A DNA stretch of 64,000 bases, from assembly GCF_003443735.1 (NCBI RefSeq), contig NZ_CP031969.1:6200001-6264000 (forward strand), written 5' to 3'. Below are positions 33,162 to 40,387 of this stretch, piece by piece. Within the stretch, counting starts at the first letter, position 1. Every line of letters starts with the position of its first letter. The translations under genes were made by a program, and so were the position numbers. The notes under the pieces were generated by a model. The model was not told where the DNA came from. It was given only the letters and a program-made list of their open reading frames with translations, and ran no database searches. This DNA comes from Streptomyces sp. CC0208 (GTDB taxonomy: Bacteria > Actinomycetota > Actinomycetes > Streptomycetales > Streptomycetaceae).

Positions 33162-33211
33162 CGGCGAGGCGCGGGGGGCGGGGTCTGCGGGCTCTGCCCC
33201 GCGCCTCGCCG
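33162..33211. terminator. Strong bidirectional terminator between protease and hydrolase genes
   Basis: CGGCGAGGCGCGGGG and its exact 15-nt complement CCCCGCGCCTCGCCG flank a 20-nt loop. It lies in the 111-bp gap between convergent genes and would end both transcripts, including the five-gene operon that reads leftward. Confidence 0.8.
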
Positions 33212-33254
33212 TGATGCCGCCGATGCCCGGCCCGTCGTCCCGTCCGTCGTTCCG

Positions 33255-34358
33255 CTACATCTCGGCCAGCAGGGCGTACGCGGTCGGCACGAAGGCGTCG
33301 CGGACCCGGAAGCGGCGGGTGCACATGGCGGCCAACGCCGTCCCGGTGTCGGGCCGGAAGCCCAGGAAGGCCTGCTGGCCGAGGGTGGCCCCGCCGTGGA
33401 AGTACATCGGACCGCGCTCCGTGGGGTGCCGGAACCAGGCCACCGTGTGCACGTGCCGGTGCCCGAGGCCGCGCCGGAGCACCGGGCGGCGGACCGCGCG
33501 CAGCGCGCCGGTCAGGGGCCGGTCCGCGGGATCCAGATGCGCTTCCAGGAACGTGAGCAGGTCGTGCGGGGTGGCCCGGACGGCGCCGGCCGCCTGGAAG
33601 CCGCCGACGGTCAGCGGGGGTACGGGCGTCGTGCCGTCCCTGCGGTGTCCGGTGGCGTCGGTGGCCGGGCCGCCGGGGACGAGGCCGGCCCCGCTCAGCC
33701 CGAGCGGGCCCAGCACCTGACCGGTCAGCAGCTCGTCCCACGGGGTGGCGGTCGCCGCCGCCAGGGCGTGACCGAGGACGGCCACACCGAAGTTGGAGTA
33801 GTGCCAGCGGGTGCCCGGCCGGCGGTGCTGCCGATGGCGCAGGAAGGCGTCGACCACGCGCTCGGCGGGATAGCGGGCGTAGGGGTTGGTGCGCCACGCC
33901 GGCAGCGCCCGGACGAAGAAGTCGGCGGGCAGGGCGGGCAGACCGGAGGTGTGGGTGATCAGGTGGGCGAGGGTGACGGGCTCCTCGCCGGGCCGCCGGG
34001 CCGGATCCGTTCGCCGGGCCGCGTCCAGCAGGGCGGCGGCCGGCTCGCCGCCGGACAGCAGGCCCGTGTGGGTCAGGTGCGCCAGCAGCAGTCCGGTGAA
34101 CGTCTTGGAGGCCGAGCCCAGTTCGTAACGCAACCGCTCGCGCGGCACGGGCCGGGGCGGCGCGGTGCCTCCGGTGCGCACGGTGCGGCGACCGTGCCGG
34201 GACAGGGCGAAGACGACGTCGGGCGCGTCCACGGCGGCCACGGCCGCGTCCAGTTGTCGCCGTACCACCTCGTCGTCCTCCGCCTGCGGGACTTCGGGCG
34301 GGAGTACGTCGGTGAGGTCGAGCGGACCGCCCGGCCAGGGGTGCGCGCCGGCCCTCAT
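33255..34358 (-). CDS. Beta-lactamase-fold serine hydrolase, last gene of the unknown operon
   Basis: 367-residue serine hydrolase of the penicillin-binding/beta-lactamase class C fold. The SxxK motif is in LGSASKTFTG, the YxN motif in RWHYSNFGV, and FHGGATLGQQ replaces the third box. No signal peptide is visible. It overlaps the preceding gene by 4 bp (ATGA), so it belongs to the operon that starts with the 62-aa peptide. In that setting a peptidase or esterase acting on a peptide product is a reasonable guess; a detached housekeeping esterase is the alternative. Confidence 0.8.
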   Translation of the reverse strand: MRAGAHPWPGGPLDLTDVLPPEVPQAEDDEVVRRQLDAAVAAVDAPDVVFALSRHGRRTVRTGGTAPPRPVPRERLRYELGSASKTFTGLLLAHLTHTGLLSGGEPAAALLDAARRTDPARRPGEEPVTLAHLITHTSGLPALPADFFVRALPAWRTNPYARYPAERVVDAFLRHRQHRRPGTRWHYSNFGVAVLGHALAAATATPWDELLTGQVLGPLGLSGAGLVPGGPATDATGHRRDGTTPVPPLTVGGFQAAGAVRATPHDLLTFLEAHLDPADRPLTGALRAVRRPVLRRGLGHRHVHTVAWFRHPTERGPMYFHGGATLGQQAFLGFRPDTGTALAAMCTRRFRVRDAFVPTAYALLAEM

Positions 34359-35275
34359 GACGGGGTGTGCGCCAGTCGCGTCAGGGCGCGCGACATGGCC
34401 AGTACGGAGGCGAAGGCGGCGACCAGCGTCGGGTGGTAGACGACGTCGAAGACCTCGTCGGGTCCGCCCTGCGGCATCGCGCGTACGGCGGGCATCGCGC
34501 CGTCCGGCTGCTGGGCGGCGGCGAATCCTTCCCAGGCCCGCTCGTCGAACGTGGGGCGGGGCAGACAGGCGTCGACGACGAGCAACTCTCCGAGCAGGTC
34601 CCAGCGTTGCAGGTCGAGCCAGTCGTCCAGCCAGACCGGGAGCCAGGTCGCGAGGTAGTCGGCGATCCCGGCCGGCAGACCCTCGGGGTTCTCTCCCCAG
34701 TCGGTGAGATGGAAGACGGTGTGGGTGATGTCGTAGGCGATGTGCCCCTCCACCGTCCAGGGTTCGGGTGCACGCCCCAGCCAGGTCGCGCCGACGAGGT
34801 CGGCTTCCGGCGGCCGGGGCGGCAGGCCGAAGCGGCGCTGGAAGGCGGACAGGCCGAGGCGGCGGACCGGTGCCATCTCCAGGGCGGCGAAGCTGTCCAG
34901 CCGTTGGTTGAGCCGGAAGGCCCGCTCGGCCTCGGGGTTGCTGTAGCCCAGTTCCCTGAACGGCAGGTACACCTCGAAGGGGATGGGCGAGACGGGTTCG
35001 GTGCGCTGGCCGCGCACCAGCATCCGGCCGCCGTCCAGGGTGTGGCACCAGGCGTGGTCGATCAACTGCCGTGCCAGCGCGGCCTGCCGGGACCCGGCCA
35101 CACCTTCACGGAACAACACCTTGCAGATCAGGGCCAGTTCGCCGACCGGTTTGAAGCGTTCCAGGAAGCCGACCTCCGGATCGACGTCCAACTCCAGCCG
35201 GAATCCGTCGCGGTGGGCGTGCAGCCACTCCAGGGCGCCGGCCCCGACCTGGTGGATGAGGCGTGTGTTGGTCAT
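34355..35275 (-). CDS. Unknown helical protein, paralogue 1 (HxxxHxxDWG motif)
   Basis: 306-residue protein with no recognised catalytic domain; it may belong to a DUF6895-like actinobacterial family, but I am not certain. It is clearly homologous to the next gene upstream: both have AHRDGF, a K-P-x-G-E-L-A block, EPWT, THxxFHLTDWG, WLPxWLD, WDL..ELL and YHxTL..AFA. H185, H189 and D192 form an HxxxHxxD motif that could bind a metal. The protein looks all-alpha. It overlaps its neighbours by 4 bp on both sides, so all are cotranslated. Confidence 0.75.
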   Translation of the reverse strand: MTNTRLIHQVGAGALEWLHAHRDGFRLELDVDPEVGFLERFKPVGELALICKVLFREGVAGSRQAALARQLIDHAWCHTLDGGRMLVRGQRTEPVSPIPFEVYLPFRELGYSNPEAERAFRLNQRLDSFAALEMAPVRRLGLSAFQRRFGLPPRPPEADLVGATWLGRAPEPWTVEGHIAYDITHTVFHLTDWGENPEGLPAGIADYLATWLPVWLDDWLDLQRWDLLGELLVVDACLPRPTFDERAWEGFAAAQQPDGAMPAVRAMPQGGPDEVFDVVYHPTLVAAFASVLAMSRALTRLAHTPS

Positions 35276-36288
35276 CCCGGCACTCCCTGTCCGCCGCTCA
35301 CCGCGTCCGCCTGCCCGTCGTCCTCGGCCGCCTCGCGCAGCCGGTTCACGGTCAGCACGGCGGCGAAGGCCGTCATCAGCGTCGAGTGGTAGCAGTCGAC
35401 GAAGGCGGGCGCGTGGGTACGGCTGCCTCGTCCGCCGGTCTCCGGGACGAAGCCGGAGTCGTCCTGGGCCGTCGACAGCCTCGCCCACGCGTCCTGAAGC
35501 AGGGCGCGCTCCGGCGGGCCGGGCAGGCTGCTCGCCACGGCCAGCAGTTCGCAGCTCAGGTCCCACTGCTCGTCCTCCAGACAGGTGTCGAGCCAGGGCG
35601 GGAGCCAGTGCCGGAGGTAGGCCGCGACCGGCGGGGGCACGGCCCGCGGGGTCAGGCCCCAGTCGGTGAGATGGAAGATCACATGGGTCAGCGTGTAGCC
35701 GGCGGCCAGCTCGAACGTCCATGGCTCCGGCAGGCCGGCGAGCCAGGTGCGGTCCAGCGCCCGCGACATGTCCCGGTGTTCCGGGATGCCGCTGCGGCGC
35801 TCGGAGTTGAGCACACTCATGCGCCGGTTCGGTTCCTGCTCCGTCACGTGCCAGCCGCGGGTGCGGGCCACCGTCGCGGTGGCGCGCTCGTAGCCTTCGT
35901 GGCGCAGGCCCGCCGACGCGAAGGCCGCGTACACCTCCAGCGGATACGTCGCGAAGGGTTCGAGGCGCTGCAACTCCACGAACAGGGCGCCCCGCCCGGT
36001 CTGGTGCCACGCGAACGACAGCAGGTCGGACGCCGTCACATGGAGCGGGTCGGCCGGATCGGTGTGCCGTCGTACGCAGACGCACACCTGGGCCAGCTCA
36101 CCGAGGGGCTTCCAGGTGGTGTTCACGTTGCCGTGCTCGGCGAGCGCGTCGTCGCCGAGCGTGAATCCGTCGCGGTGGGCGGACACCCAGGTCAACGCGG
36201 CCTCGGCCAGGTCCCGGACCTCGCGCGGCGGCCGGACCCCAGGGGTCGCCCGGCCCTCGGGGGTCGCCCGGACCTCGGGCGCCGTCAC
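35272..36288 (-). CDS. Unknown helical protein, paralogue 2 (HxxxHxxDWG motif)
   Basis: 338-residue protein, paralogue of the 306-residue protein encoded next. The same motif is at H202, H206, D209. It has an extra N-terminal segment with short repeats (VRATPEGRATPGVRPPREVRDLA) and two cysteines after GELAQVCVC. I chose GTG 36288 because it overlaps the preceding stop by 4 bp (GTGA) like the other junctions of this operon; the frame stays open further upstream but overlaps the preceding gene. The two paralogues may form a heterodimer. No enzyme class can be named. Confidence 0.72.
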   Translation of the reverse strand: MTAPEVRATPEGRATPGVRPPREVRDLAEAALTWVSAHRDGFTLGDDALAEHGNVNTTWKPLGELAQVCVCVRRHTDPADPLHVTASDLLSFAWHQTGRGALFVELQRLEPFATYPLEVYAAFASAGLRHEGYERATATVARTRGWHVTEQEPNRRMSVLNSERRSGIPEHRDMSRALDRTWLAGLPEPWTFELAAGYTLTHVIFHLTDWGLTPRAVPPPVAAYLRHWLPPWLDTCLEDEQWDLSCELLAVASSLPGPPERALLQDAWARLSTAQDDSGFVPETGGRGSRTHAPAFVDCYHSTLMTAFAAVLTVNRLREAAEDDGQADAVSGGQGVPG

Positions 36289-36998
36289 ACCAGCACTCCG
36301 GTCCGCATCAGCTGAGCGGCCTGGACCTGGAGCGCCACCCGGGCGTCCTCGCCGCCCATCTGCGCCACGAACTCCAGCCCGGTGTCCAGGCCCAGGGTCT
36401 GCGGCACGTCGTCGAGGAGGACCAGCCAGCGTCCCGCTCCGGCTGCCTGGAGCCAGTCGCGGCGGCGGACCGCCCGGACGAATCCCCGGGCGATGTCGAC
36501 CGGACGGCGGCGCGCCGCACGGGCCACCGCGCAGTCCTCGCCGGGCAGCGCGAGCGCGGCGAGCACGGCGAGTTGGTGGGTGAGGAACTGCCATGGCGCG
36601 TCGTCGAGCCAGGCCGCCCCGGGTTCGGTGCCGTCACCCGACGCACCGTCGAGGGACGCGTCCAGCCGCAGGAGCGCCCGCCTCATGGCCCAGTGACTCC
36701 ACACCGAGGTGGGAGCGGCTTCGGCGGGGGGCGGATAGGCGTGCACGGCTCTGCTGAACACGGTGAGGTCGTCCGGTTCGGGGGGCGGACAGCGCAGCAG
36801 GACGCTCGGCAGGACGACGTCGGCTCCCACCACCCGTACGGCGGCGAGGGACGGGTCGGCGGTCGTCTCGGGGCCGTGCCCTTCGGTGACCGTGCCTGCC
36901 AGCCGGAAGCGGTCTCCGCTCCGAAGAGCGGAGACCAGTTCCGACGTGAGGCCCTGCACCGCGCCCGCGAGGCGGGTCGAAGTGCCTGACTGCTCCAT
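36285..36998 (-). CDS. Unknown 237-residue protein of the peptide operon
   Basis: Soluble protein without a family I recognise. Notable are an N-terminal part predicted to be beta-rich (FRLAGTVTEGHG; VRVVGADVVLPSVLLRCPPPEPD) and a C-terminal helical part with Arg-rich stretches (RAARRRPVDIARGFVRAVRRRDW). It follows the 62-residue peptide gene by 13 bp and overlaps the next gene by 4 bp. The tight spacing argues that it acts with the peptide and the two paralogues. It might be a peptide-binding or modifying partner; this is a guess. Confidence 0.65.
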   Translation of the reverse strand: MEQSGTSTRLAGAVQGLTSELVSALRSGDRFRLAGTVTEGHGPETTADPSLAAVRVVGADVVLPSVLLRCPPPEPDDLTVFSRAVHAYPPPAEAAPTSVWSHWAMRRALLRLDASLDGASGDGTEPGAAWLDDAPWQFLTHQLAVLAALALPGEDCAVARAARRRPVDIARGFVRAVRRRDWLQAAGAGRWLVLLDDVPQTLGLDTGLEFVAQMGGEDARVALQVQAAQLMRTGVLV

Positions 36999-37011
36999 TC
37001 GGATTCTCCCG

Positions 37012-37200
37012 TCAGCCCTTCTTCGGCCGTGGCGTCGGAGGCGACAGCAGGAGGTTGCTCGACGAAGACGTCAGAGCAAGCGCCGCGCACTGGCGGCTGT
37101 CGCGGTAGTAGCCGTCGGCCTCGACGGGGTCGAGAGCCGCTTCGACGTCGGTGCCGGGAACCTCGGTGAGGTCCTCGAGCTGGAATTCGGTGGAGGACAT
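37012..37200 (-). CDS. 62-residue peptide, possible precursor peptide
   Basis: First gene of a five-gene operon. The N-terminal half is acidic (FQLEDLTEVPGTDVEAALDPVEADG is the region, residues 6-30), like RiPP leader peptides with an F/L-x-L-E-D-L type recognition helix. The C-terminal half has a single Cys (C38), a hydrophobic stretch, a T-S-S-S-S-N cluster (44-49) and a basic proline-rich tail PPTPRPKKG. No signal peptide or membrane helix is present. AAAGGAGA lies 7 nt before the ATG, an unusually strong ribosome site, and a good promoter lies 58-86 bp upstream. It could instead be a small regulatory or structural protein. Confidence 0.65.
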   Translation of the reverse strand: MSSTEFQLEDLTEVPGTDVEAALDPVEADGYYRDSRQCAALALTSSSSNLLLSPPTPRPKKG

Positions 37201-37334
37201 ACCAACATCTCCTTTGTGAGAGATATGCGGTCTCAGTCCATGTCACCGTATTGGGGCGATCTATGCAAAAAAGGGTGATTTGTCTAGTTCGTGCGAGATT
37301 CAATCGCCTGCTCGCGAGTAGTTGACGAGCAGTT
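37201..37334 (-). promoter_or_regulatory. AT-rich promoter/leader of the peptide operon
   Basis: On the minus strand TAGACA (37281-37286), a 17-bp spacer and TAGATC (37258-37263) form a close match to the housekeeping promoter. The predicted leader is about 50 nt and ends in AAAGGAGA. A short inverted repeat GAGA-N7-TCTC lies at 37219-37233 within it. The whole 134-bp gap is visibly richer in A and T than its surroundings. Confidence 0.65.
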
Positions 37335-38711
37335 CTAGTGCGCGGCCCCGCGCTCCTCACGGATCTGCGCGACCACCCGGGCCACCGTCTGCCGTACCGC
37401 TTCCGTCTCGGTGAGGAAGTGCCAGTAGTCGGGGTGGCGGCCCTCCAGGGTGGCGACCGCCCGGTCCAGGCGGGCCACCGAGTCGTCCAGCGGGCGCGCG
37501 TGCCGTGGGTCGGGGGTGGTGCGGCCGGTCATGGCGAGGCGCTGGGCGTCACGGAGGGCGAAGCGGGTGCGGTCGATCTCCTGCTGGGGGTCCTTCTGTA
37601 CGGCGTTCAGCCGGCGCAGCCGGTCGCCGGCGGCGGACACGGACTCGTCGGTGGTGTTGAGCAGAGCGCGGACCGTGGAGAGCAGCGAGGTCGCGTCGGG
37701 CCAGCGCTGTTCGTCGCGTGCGACGCGGGCCTCACGGAGCTTCTGCTCGGCCTGCCGGACGTTCTCCGCGGCCTGGTCCGGGACGTGCTGGAGGTCCTGC
37801 CAGCAGGCGGCGGTGAACCGGCGGCGCAACTCGCTGAGGACCGGATCGACCTGGCCCGCCCGGGTGGTGAGGGCCTCGGCGCGGGTGCGCAGGGAGACCA
37901 GCCGGTGGTCGATCTCCGCGGCCCGCTCCGGCAGCCGCTCGGCCTCGACCCGGATCGACTCGGCCTCCCGCGCGACCAGTTCGGCGCGCTCCAGGGTCTG
38001 CGCCACGCCGTGCTGCCCGGCACCCTGGTTCAGTTTGGTCAGTTCGGGGCCGAGGGTGGCGAGCCGGGCGGCGAGGTCGTCCGCCCTCAGCCCCGACTCC
38101 CGTACCGCGTCCAGGGCGTTGGAGGCGGCCAGCAGCCCCTGTCGGGCCCGCTCCACGGCCGGGGCGAGGCGGGCCAGCCGGGTCTCGGCCTTGTCGAGCA
38201 GCGGGCCGAGGCTGTCGCCGAAGCGGTCCAGCTCCTTCTTGACGTTGCCGAGCTCGTCCTTGGCCCGGGTGAGCTCGGTCCGCGCGTGTGCGGCGACCGA
38301 CGCCTCCAGGTCGTCCCGGTCGAGGTCATGGGCGTCGACGGCGTCGATGTAGTGGCGGCTGGCCTCATCGATGCGTCCGCTGATCGCCTGGAAGTCGGCG
38401 ACCGCCCGCCGGGCGGCGGGGGAGTCGTCGACGGCGGTGATGGTCTCTATCGAGATGCGCAGATCCCGCTGGGCGGTGTCCAGTTCGTAGAACGCGGCCG
38501 CTGCGGCGTCCTTCGCGGCCTGTGCCTCGGCCCGCTGGCTCTCCGCGCGCCCGCCGAACCAGCGCCGGGTGCCGCCGCCGGCGAACGCGGCCGGCAGCGC
38601 GAGGGCGGCGAGCAGGGGCAGACCGACGAGCGTGAGGGTGTCCCTGAGCGCCCGGCGGTGTGCGCGCGGCACCGACGACGACGAGTACGACTGCGATGGT
38701 GTCGCCGTCAC
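37335..38711 (-). CDS. Membrane-anchored coiled-coil protein of unknown function
   Basis: 458-residue protein. One transmembrane helix near the N-terminus (TLTLVGLPLLAALALPAAFAGG, about 26-47) is followed by about 400 residues of charged, alanine-rich helix with heptad character. The composition suggests an extracytoplasmic or cytoplasmic scaffold. I chose GTG 38711 (VTATPSQSYSS) with GAGAGGGA just upstream; ATG 38756 in frame is a poorer option. It lies upstream of the peptide operon on the same strand but is separated by 134 bp with a separate promoter, so it is probably not part of it. Confidence 0.7.
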   Translation of the reverse strand: MTATPSQSYSSSSVPRAHRRALRDTLTLVGLPLLAALALPAAFAGGGTRRWFGGRAESQRAEAQAAKDAAAAAFYELDTAQRDLRISIETITAVDDSPAARRAVADFQAISGRIDEASRHYIDAVDAHDLDRDDLEASVAAHARTELTRAKDELGNVKKELDRFGDSLGPLLDKAETRLARLAPAVERARQGLLAASNALDAVRESGLRADDLAARLATLGPELTKLNQGAGQHGVAQTLERAELVAREAESIRVEAERLPERAAEIDHRLVSLRTRAEALTTRAGQVDPVLSELRRRFTAACWQDLQHVPDQAAENVRQAEQKLREARVARDEQRWPDATSLLSTVRALLNTTDESVSAAGDRLRRLNAVQKDPQQEIDRTRFALRDAQRLAMTGRTTPDPRHARPLDDSVARLDRAVATLEGRHPDYWHFLTETEAVRQTVARVVAQIREERGAAH

Positions 38712-38790
38712 ATCCCTCTCCCGTGCTGAGTCCGTCCAGGCGGTGCCCGGTGTCATTCTCCCACCGGTGAGGGACGAACACACGGGCCGG

Positions 38791-39561
38791 TCAGTTCGCG
38801 GTTCGCACCGTGATCTTCCCGTCTCCGCTCTGGGCGGACACGAAGTGGTCGCTGGAGTCGGAGCGGGGCACGGACACGTCGACCCCGCCGTCACCGGACT
38901 TCGTGTCGACGCGGTAGGTGGCCTTCGGCAGCTCGACGGTCACGGAGCCGTCGCCGCTGCGGGTCTCCACCCGCTCCGGTACGGCGCCCAGTTCGAGGTG
39001 GAGCGAGCCGTCCCCGGTGCGGGCGGTGACCCGGCGGGAGGTGACCTGGGCGCGCATCGACCCGTCGCCGGTGCGCAGCTCCAGCGGCCCGCTGGAGTCG
39101 GTGACCCGCACGGAGCCGTCGCCGGTGCTGATGCTCAGCGGCCGGGTGAACCCCCGGGCCCGCACACTGCCGTCGCCGTCCTCGACCTTCACGCTGATGT
39201 CCCGGGGCACCTCGATGCGGTGCTTGGCCGCGCAGTCGGCCACGACACCGCTGCACTTCATCCGCAGCACCAGCCGGTCGTCCTTCATCGACCAGGTCAC
39301 CTCGGGGTCCTTGCCGACGGCGACGGTCCCCTGGAACCAGCGGGTGACCTCGATCGTGCCCGCCTTGTTCGAATCGGCGGCGACGATCTCCAGCGCCGAG
39401 TCGTCGGAGTCGACGGTCAGGGTGCGGCCCTGAAGAGCGAAGGCCTTGTGATCGGGGGTCTTGTCGTCCCCGGCGGAGGCACCACAGGCGGTGGCCCCCG
39501 CGACGACGAGCGCGAGGACCCCGGCCGCGGCGGCGGCACGTGCGGGAACGGAACGGACCAT
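38791..39561 (-). CDS. DUF4097-type secreted lipoprotein with GDGSV repeats
   Basis: 256-residue protein. An N-terminal signal ends at a weak lipobox (AGATAC, C26), suggesting a lipoprotein. The body contains at least six spaced copies of G-D-G-S-(V/M/L), at intervals of about 16-22 residues, the pattern of a right-handed beta-helix in the DUF4097/DUF2807 group. The first part (residues about 50-120) resembles an adhesin-like head domain. Function is unknown. A conserved tRNA gene lies upstream on the other strand. Confidence 0.78.
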   Translation of the reverse strand: MVRSVPARAAAAAGVLALVVAGATACGASAGDDKTPDHKAFALQGRTLTVDSDDSALEIVAADSNKAGTIEVTRWFQGTVAVGKDPEVTWSMKDDRLVLRMKCSGVVADCAAKHRIEVPRDISVKVEDGDGSVRARGFTRPLSISTGDGSVRVTDSSGPLELRTGDGSMRAQVTSRRVTARTGDGSLHLELGAVPERVETRSGDGSVTVELPKATYRVDTKSGDGGVDVSVPRSDSSDHFVSAQSGDGKITVRTAN

Positions 39562-39772
39562 GATGATCTCCCCCTGATCTAGCCCTGGACGGGCGGTCGC
39601 GGGCAGTCCGCGACCCTGTTTCGACCCTAGGGACCGGGGCCCGGGCGGGGGATCCGGGTCGCTCCCGGATCGGGGGTGGGGTTTTCCCCCGTACCGACCC
39701 TGATCGCGCCGGCCCCGCGGGTAAGGGTTTGCAGGGCAGGGTCCCGGGCAAGGTAGGCTGTCGACTCGTCTC

Positions 39773-39844
<72 letters not shown>

Positions 39845-39850
39845 CCTGAC

Positions 39851-39883
39851 GAAGGACCCCGGCCGTCTCGGCCGGGGTCCTTC
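39851..39883 (+). terminator. Terminator after tRNA-Val
   Basis: GAAGGACCCCGGCC and its exact complement form a 14-bp stem with a 5-nt loop, starting 7 nt after the tRNA. It also serves the convergent 108-aa gene. Confidence 0.85.
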
Positions 39884-39900
39884 GCCGTTCAGCCCGCTTC

Positions 39901-40227
39901 CTACTTGCGGGACGCGTGCTTCAACTCGGTCCGGGCGTCCACGCGGTCCGGGGTCTCCACTTCCGTCCAGAAGCGGTGGGTGGTGACGAAGACCGCGAGT
40001 TCGTGCTCGCGCTGCCGGAGCTTCTCCACCTCGGCCTGTTCGTCGGGGGTCCAGCCGGGGGAGGCCGGGCGCTCCACCTTCCGCCAGCCGTTGTCGTCGC
40101 TGAAGCCGTCCAGAGGCGCGACCGACCAGGGGAGCCGCTTGAGCAGGGCCGACAGCTCGGCCCGGACCTGATGCAGCTCCTCCTGACCGGCGAGGAGGTC
40201 ACTCGGAAAGTCATAGGTCTTAGCCAC
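39901..40227 (-). CDS. Conserved hypothetical protein, 108 residues
   Basis: Small soluble protein with a helical first part (QEELHQVRAELSALLKRLPW) and a charged second part containing SPGWTPDEQAEVEKLRQREHELAVFVTTH, which has coiled-coil character. I recognise it only as a protein of a kind widespread in Streptomyces. There is no catalytic motif, signal peptide or membrane segment. It converges on tRNA-Val and shares its terminator. The start at ATG 40227 is followed by MAKTYDFPSDL, and no better start is near. Confidence 0.7.
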   Translation of the reverse strand: MAKTYDFPSDLLAGQEELHQVRAELSALLKRLPWSVAPLDGFSDDNGWRKVERPASPGWTPDEQAEVEKLRQREHELAVFVTTHRFWTEVETPDRVDARTELKHASRK

Positions 40228-40314
40228 GACACAATGCTACGCCTGTTCGATTTTGGGTGGCGAGTGGCTTCAGGAGGTTCATGCGAACGGGGGGCGACCG
40301 GTCTGGGAGGCGGC

Positions 40315-40374
40315 GGTCTGGGGTGACCGGTCTGGGGTGACCGGTCTGGGGTGACCGGTCTGGGGTGACCGGTC
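40315..40374. repeat. Tandem 14-bp repeat
   Basis: Four exact copies of GGTCTGGGGTGACC (40315-40328, 40329-40342, 40343-40356, 40357-40370) are followed by a partial copy. Each unit begins GGTC and ends GACC, so adjoining units create GACCGGTC palindromes. The array ends 14 bp before the MFS stop codon (40388). Confidence 0.9.
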
Positions 40375-40387
40375 GGTCCCGCGCGCA

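Noticed and set aside
39721..39772. A second tRNA gene next to tRNA-Val
   Set aside because: No further cloverleaf can be drawn in the flanking sequence on either strand.
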